Assembly: GCF_000281085.1 (NCBI RefSeq)
Contig: NZ_JH767523.1
Coordinates: forward strand, 146,693 to 210,692
Direction of reading: 5' to 3'
DNA length: 64,000 nt
Source: Catenovulum agarivorans YM01
GTDB lineage: Bacteria > Pseudomonadota > Gammaproteobacteria > Enterobacterales > Alteromonadaceae
The position numbers and the translations under genes are program-made. The notes below the pieces were generated by a model. The model searched no databases, was not told where the DNA came from, and saw nothing but the letters and a program-made list of their open reading frames with translations. Below, piece by piece: positions 63,189 to 64,000 of the stretch. How positions within the stretch are numbered: position 1 is the stretch's first letter; each line of letters begins with the position of its first letter.

Positions 63189-64000
63189 TTAACTACAGTC
63201 GGATAGCAAATTTTGCCAAGCTTGTTGATGTGTAACATTGGCTTGGGTGAATTCACTATAAACACTGCCGCTGGTTAAAGTGAAATATCGCTCAAAATAT
63301 AGCGGTGAGTGGCTTAAGTGGTTAAATAGTTTAATAACGGTTGGCATAAGTTCATGTTGTAAGCGGCTTAAATTTGCTAAGTGAGGTTGTAACTTAATCA
63401 CAAAGAATTTGTGTAGTACATTTTCAAGGTAGTCGATTTCGATTGGTCTGGTGTTAGCACAAACTTGTTGGCTGGTTAATTTGTTTAGTACAGTTGCTGT
63501 GTGTTGCAAAACCTGCGTTGTGTATTCAAGTGTATACAGGTATTGGGCTAATAACTGACTGTTGTGTATTTTGGCGGAGCTTTTATTAAAGTTTTCAACA
63601 ATCTTGTGTTTAGCGGCTTGCTGCGGTAACTGCACCAATTGATTTGCAGCTTTAAAATAGGCTGCTATATCTATTATGCCTTGGCTGTCGTGTATTAGCA
63701 TTTGAGTTGTTGGCTGAAATAGTTTTTTATGTATTTCACTATTTAGTAAAAAGTAGTCAACTTGTTGCTGCCAATTTTGTTGTTTAAATTTGTGTATCTG
63801 AGTTAATTCTGGCGCTTTGGCAGCATTATGGTAATCGCAGTAATTCAATTGATTTAATAAACTTGCTTCGTAAATAAAGTGGTTAGCAACACTTTGTACT
63901 TTACCTAAACTACTATTTTTTTCACCTATGTATGCTTGCAAGTTACAAGTGTGGATAGACAAGGCCTCTAATAATTCGAGCTGAAAGGCTTGTGGCTGTT
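63189..64000 (-). CDS. DUF3080-like protein, 5' end cut by window
   Basis: The frame stays open to the right edge, so the true start is outside; about 270 residues are visible. ELLEALSIHTCNLQAYIGEK then NSSLGKVQSVANHFIYE matches the DUF3080 family of gammaproteobacterial lipoproteins, and the C-terminus QQAWQNLLSDC also fits. The signal peptide and lipobox expected in this family would lie beyond the window. Function unknown. It flanks the tRNA-Val gene on the chromosome side. Confidence 0.78.
   Translation of the reverse strand, partial: QPQAFQLELLEALSIHTCNLQAYIGEKNSSLGKVQSVANHFIYEASLLNQLNYCDYHNAAKAPELTQIHKFKQQNWQQQVDYFLLNSEIHKKLFQPTTQMLIHDSQGIIDIAAYFKAANQLVQLPQQAAKHKIVENFNKSSAKIHNSQLLAQYLYTLEYTTQVLQHTATVLNKLTSQQVCANTRPIEIDYLENVLHKFFVIKLQPHLANLSRLQHELMPTVIKLFNHLSHSPLYFERYFTLTSGSVYSEFTQANVTHQQAWQNLLSDCS

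Noticed and set aside
1..64000. CRISPR arrays, rRNA genes and insertion sequences
   Set aside because: None seen. No regularly spaced repeats, rRNA segments or transposase genes with inverted ends were found.

Overview
The window is chromosomal DNA of a Gram-negative gammaproteobacterium, most likely a marine polysaccharide-degrading member of the Alteromonadales (inference). The reasons are low G+C by eye, the gene orders comEC-msbA-lpxK-ycaR-kdsB and ccoNOQP-ccoHIS-fnr-uspE-ttcA, a PsrA-fadE pair, and a pectin-utilisation locus with a TRAP transporter. Both ends cut genes: an RND efflux pump on the left and a DUF3080-type gene on the right.

Layout. 1-13.2 kb is housekeeping: RND pump, ychJ, pfkA, fldB, ogt-xerD, dps, DUF2062, comEC, then the lipid A/KDO operon msbA-lpxK-ycaR-kdsB-DUF1244. 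13.3-26.8 kb is a pectin locus: a lipoprotein fusing DUF4861 to a GH105 unsaturated-uronyl hydrolase (minus strand), kduD-kduI plus a three-gene TRAP transporter, a GH28 polygalacturonase, a CE12-type acetylesterase, a CE8 pectin methylesterase, a fructuronate reductase and KDG kinase. Four near-identical palindromes (TGCYACCGGTGGYA) precede its four transcription units and fit the operator pattern of LacI-family repressors, so the locus looks like one regulon whose regulator is not in the window. 27.6-37.4 kb is a minus-strand respiratory block: cbb3 oxidase (ccoN, O, Q, P), its assembly genes (ccoH, ccoI, an unlisted 51-residue ccoS, a DsbD_2/SafE-type protein), fnr, uspE and ttcA. 38.3-41.6 kb holds galT-galK and galR. 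41.7-57.2 kb holds a DEDDh exonuclease-like protein, a tandem PilZ protein, radA, a CPXCG protein, a fructosamine-kinase-like protein, csdA-csdE, a GGDEF/EAL sensor, psrA-fadE and a TonB-dependent receptor.

57.5-63.1 kb is an accessory region. A decayed L,D-transpeptidase sits beside an uncharacterised membrane protein with an EF-hand-like loop. Next comes a 4.4-kb integrative element inserted at the 3' end of a tRNA-Val(GAC) gene. It is bounded by 50-bp direct repeats of the tRNA 3' half, and just inside them lies a second, 29-bp repeat pair (each holding two TGTTTGCA octamers) that looks like integrase arm sites. It encodes a tyrosine integrase, three small DNA-binding-like proteins, an inovirus-Gp2/YfjJ-type protein with an HUH motif, and an unknown zinc-ribbon protein. 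A gene-free 315-bp stretch before the Gp2 gene has two mutually exclusive hairpins and three copies of TTGGCGGTTTTG, as expected of a replication origin. No capsid, packaging or conjugation gene is seen, so the element resembles a minimal satellite. This element and the pectin operator set are the most interesting content.
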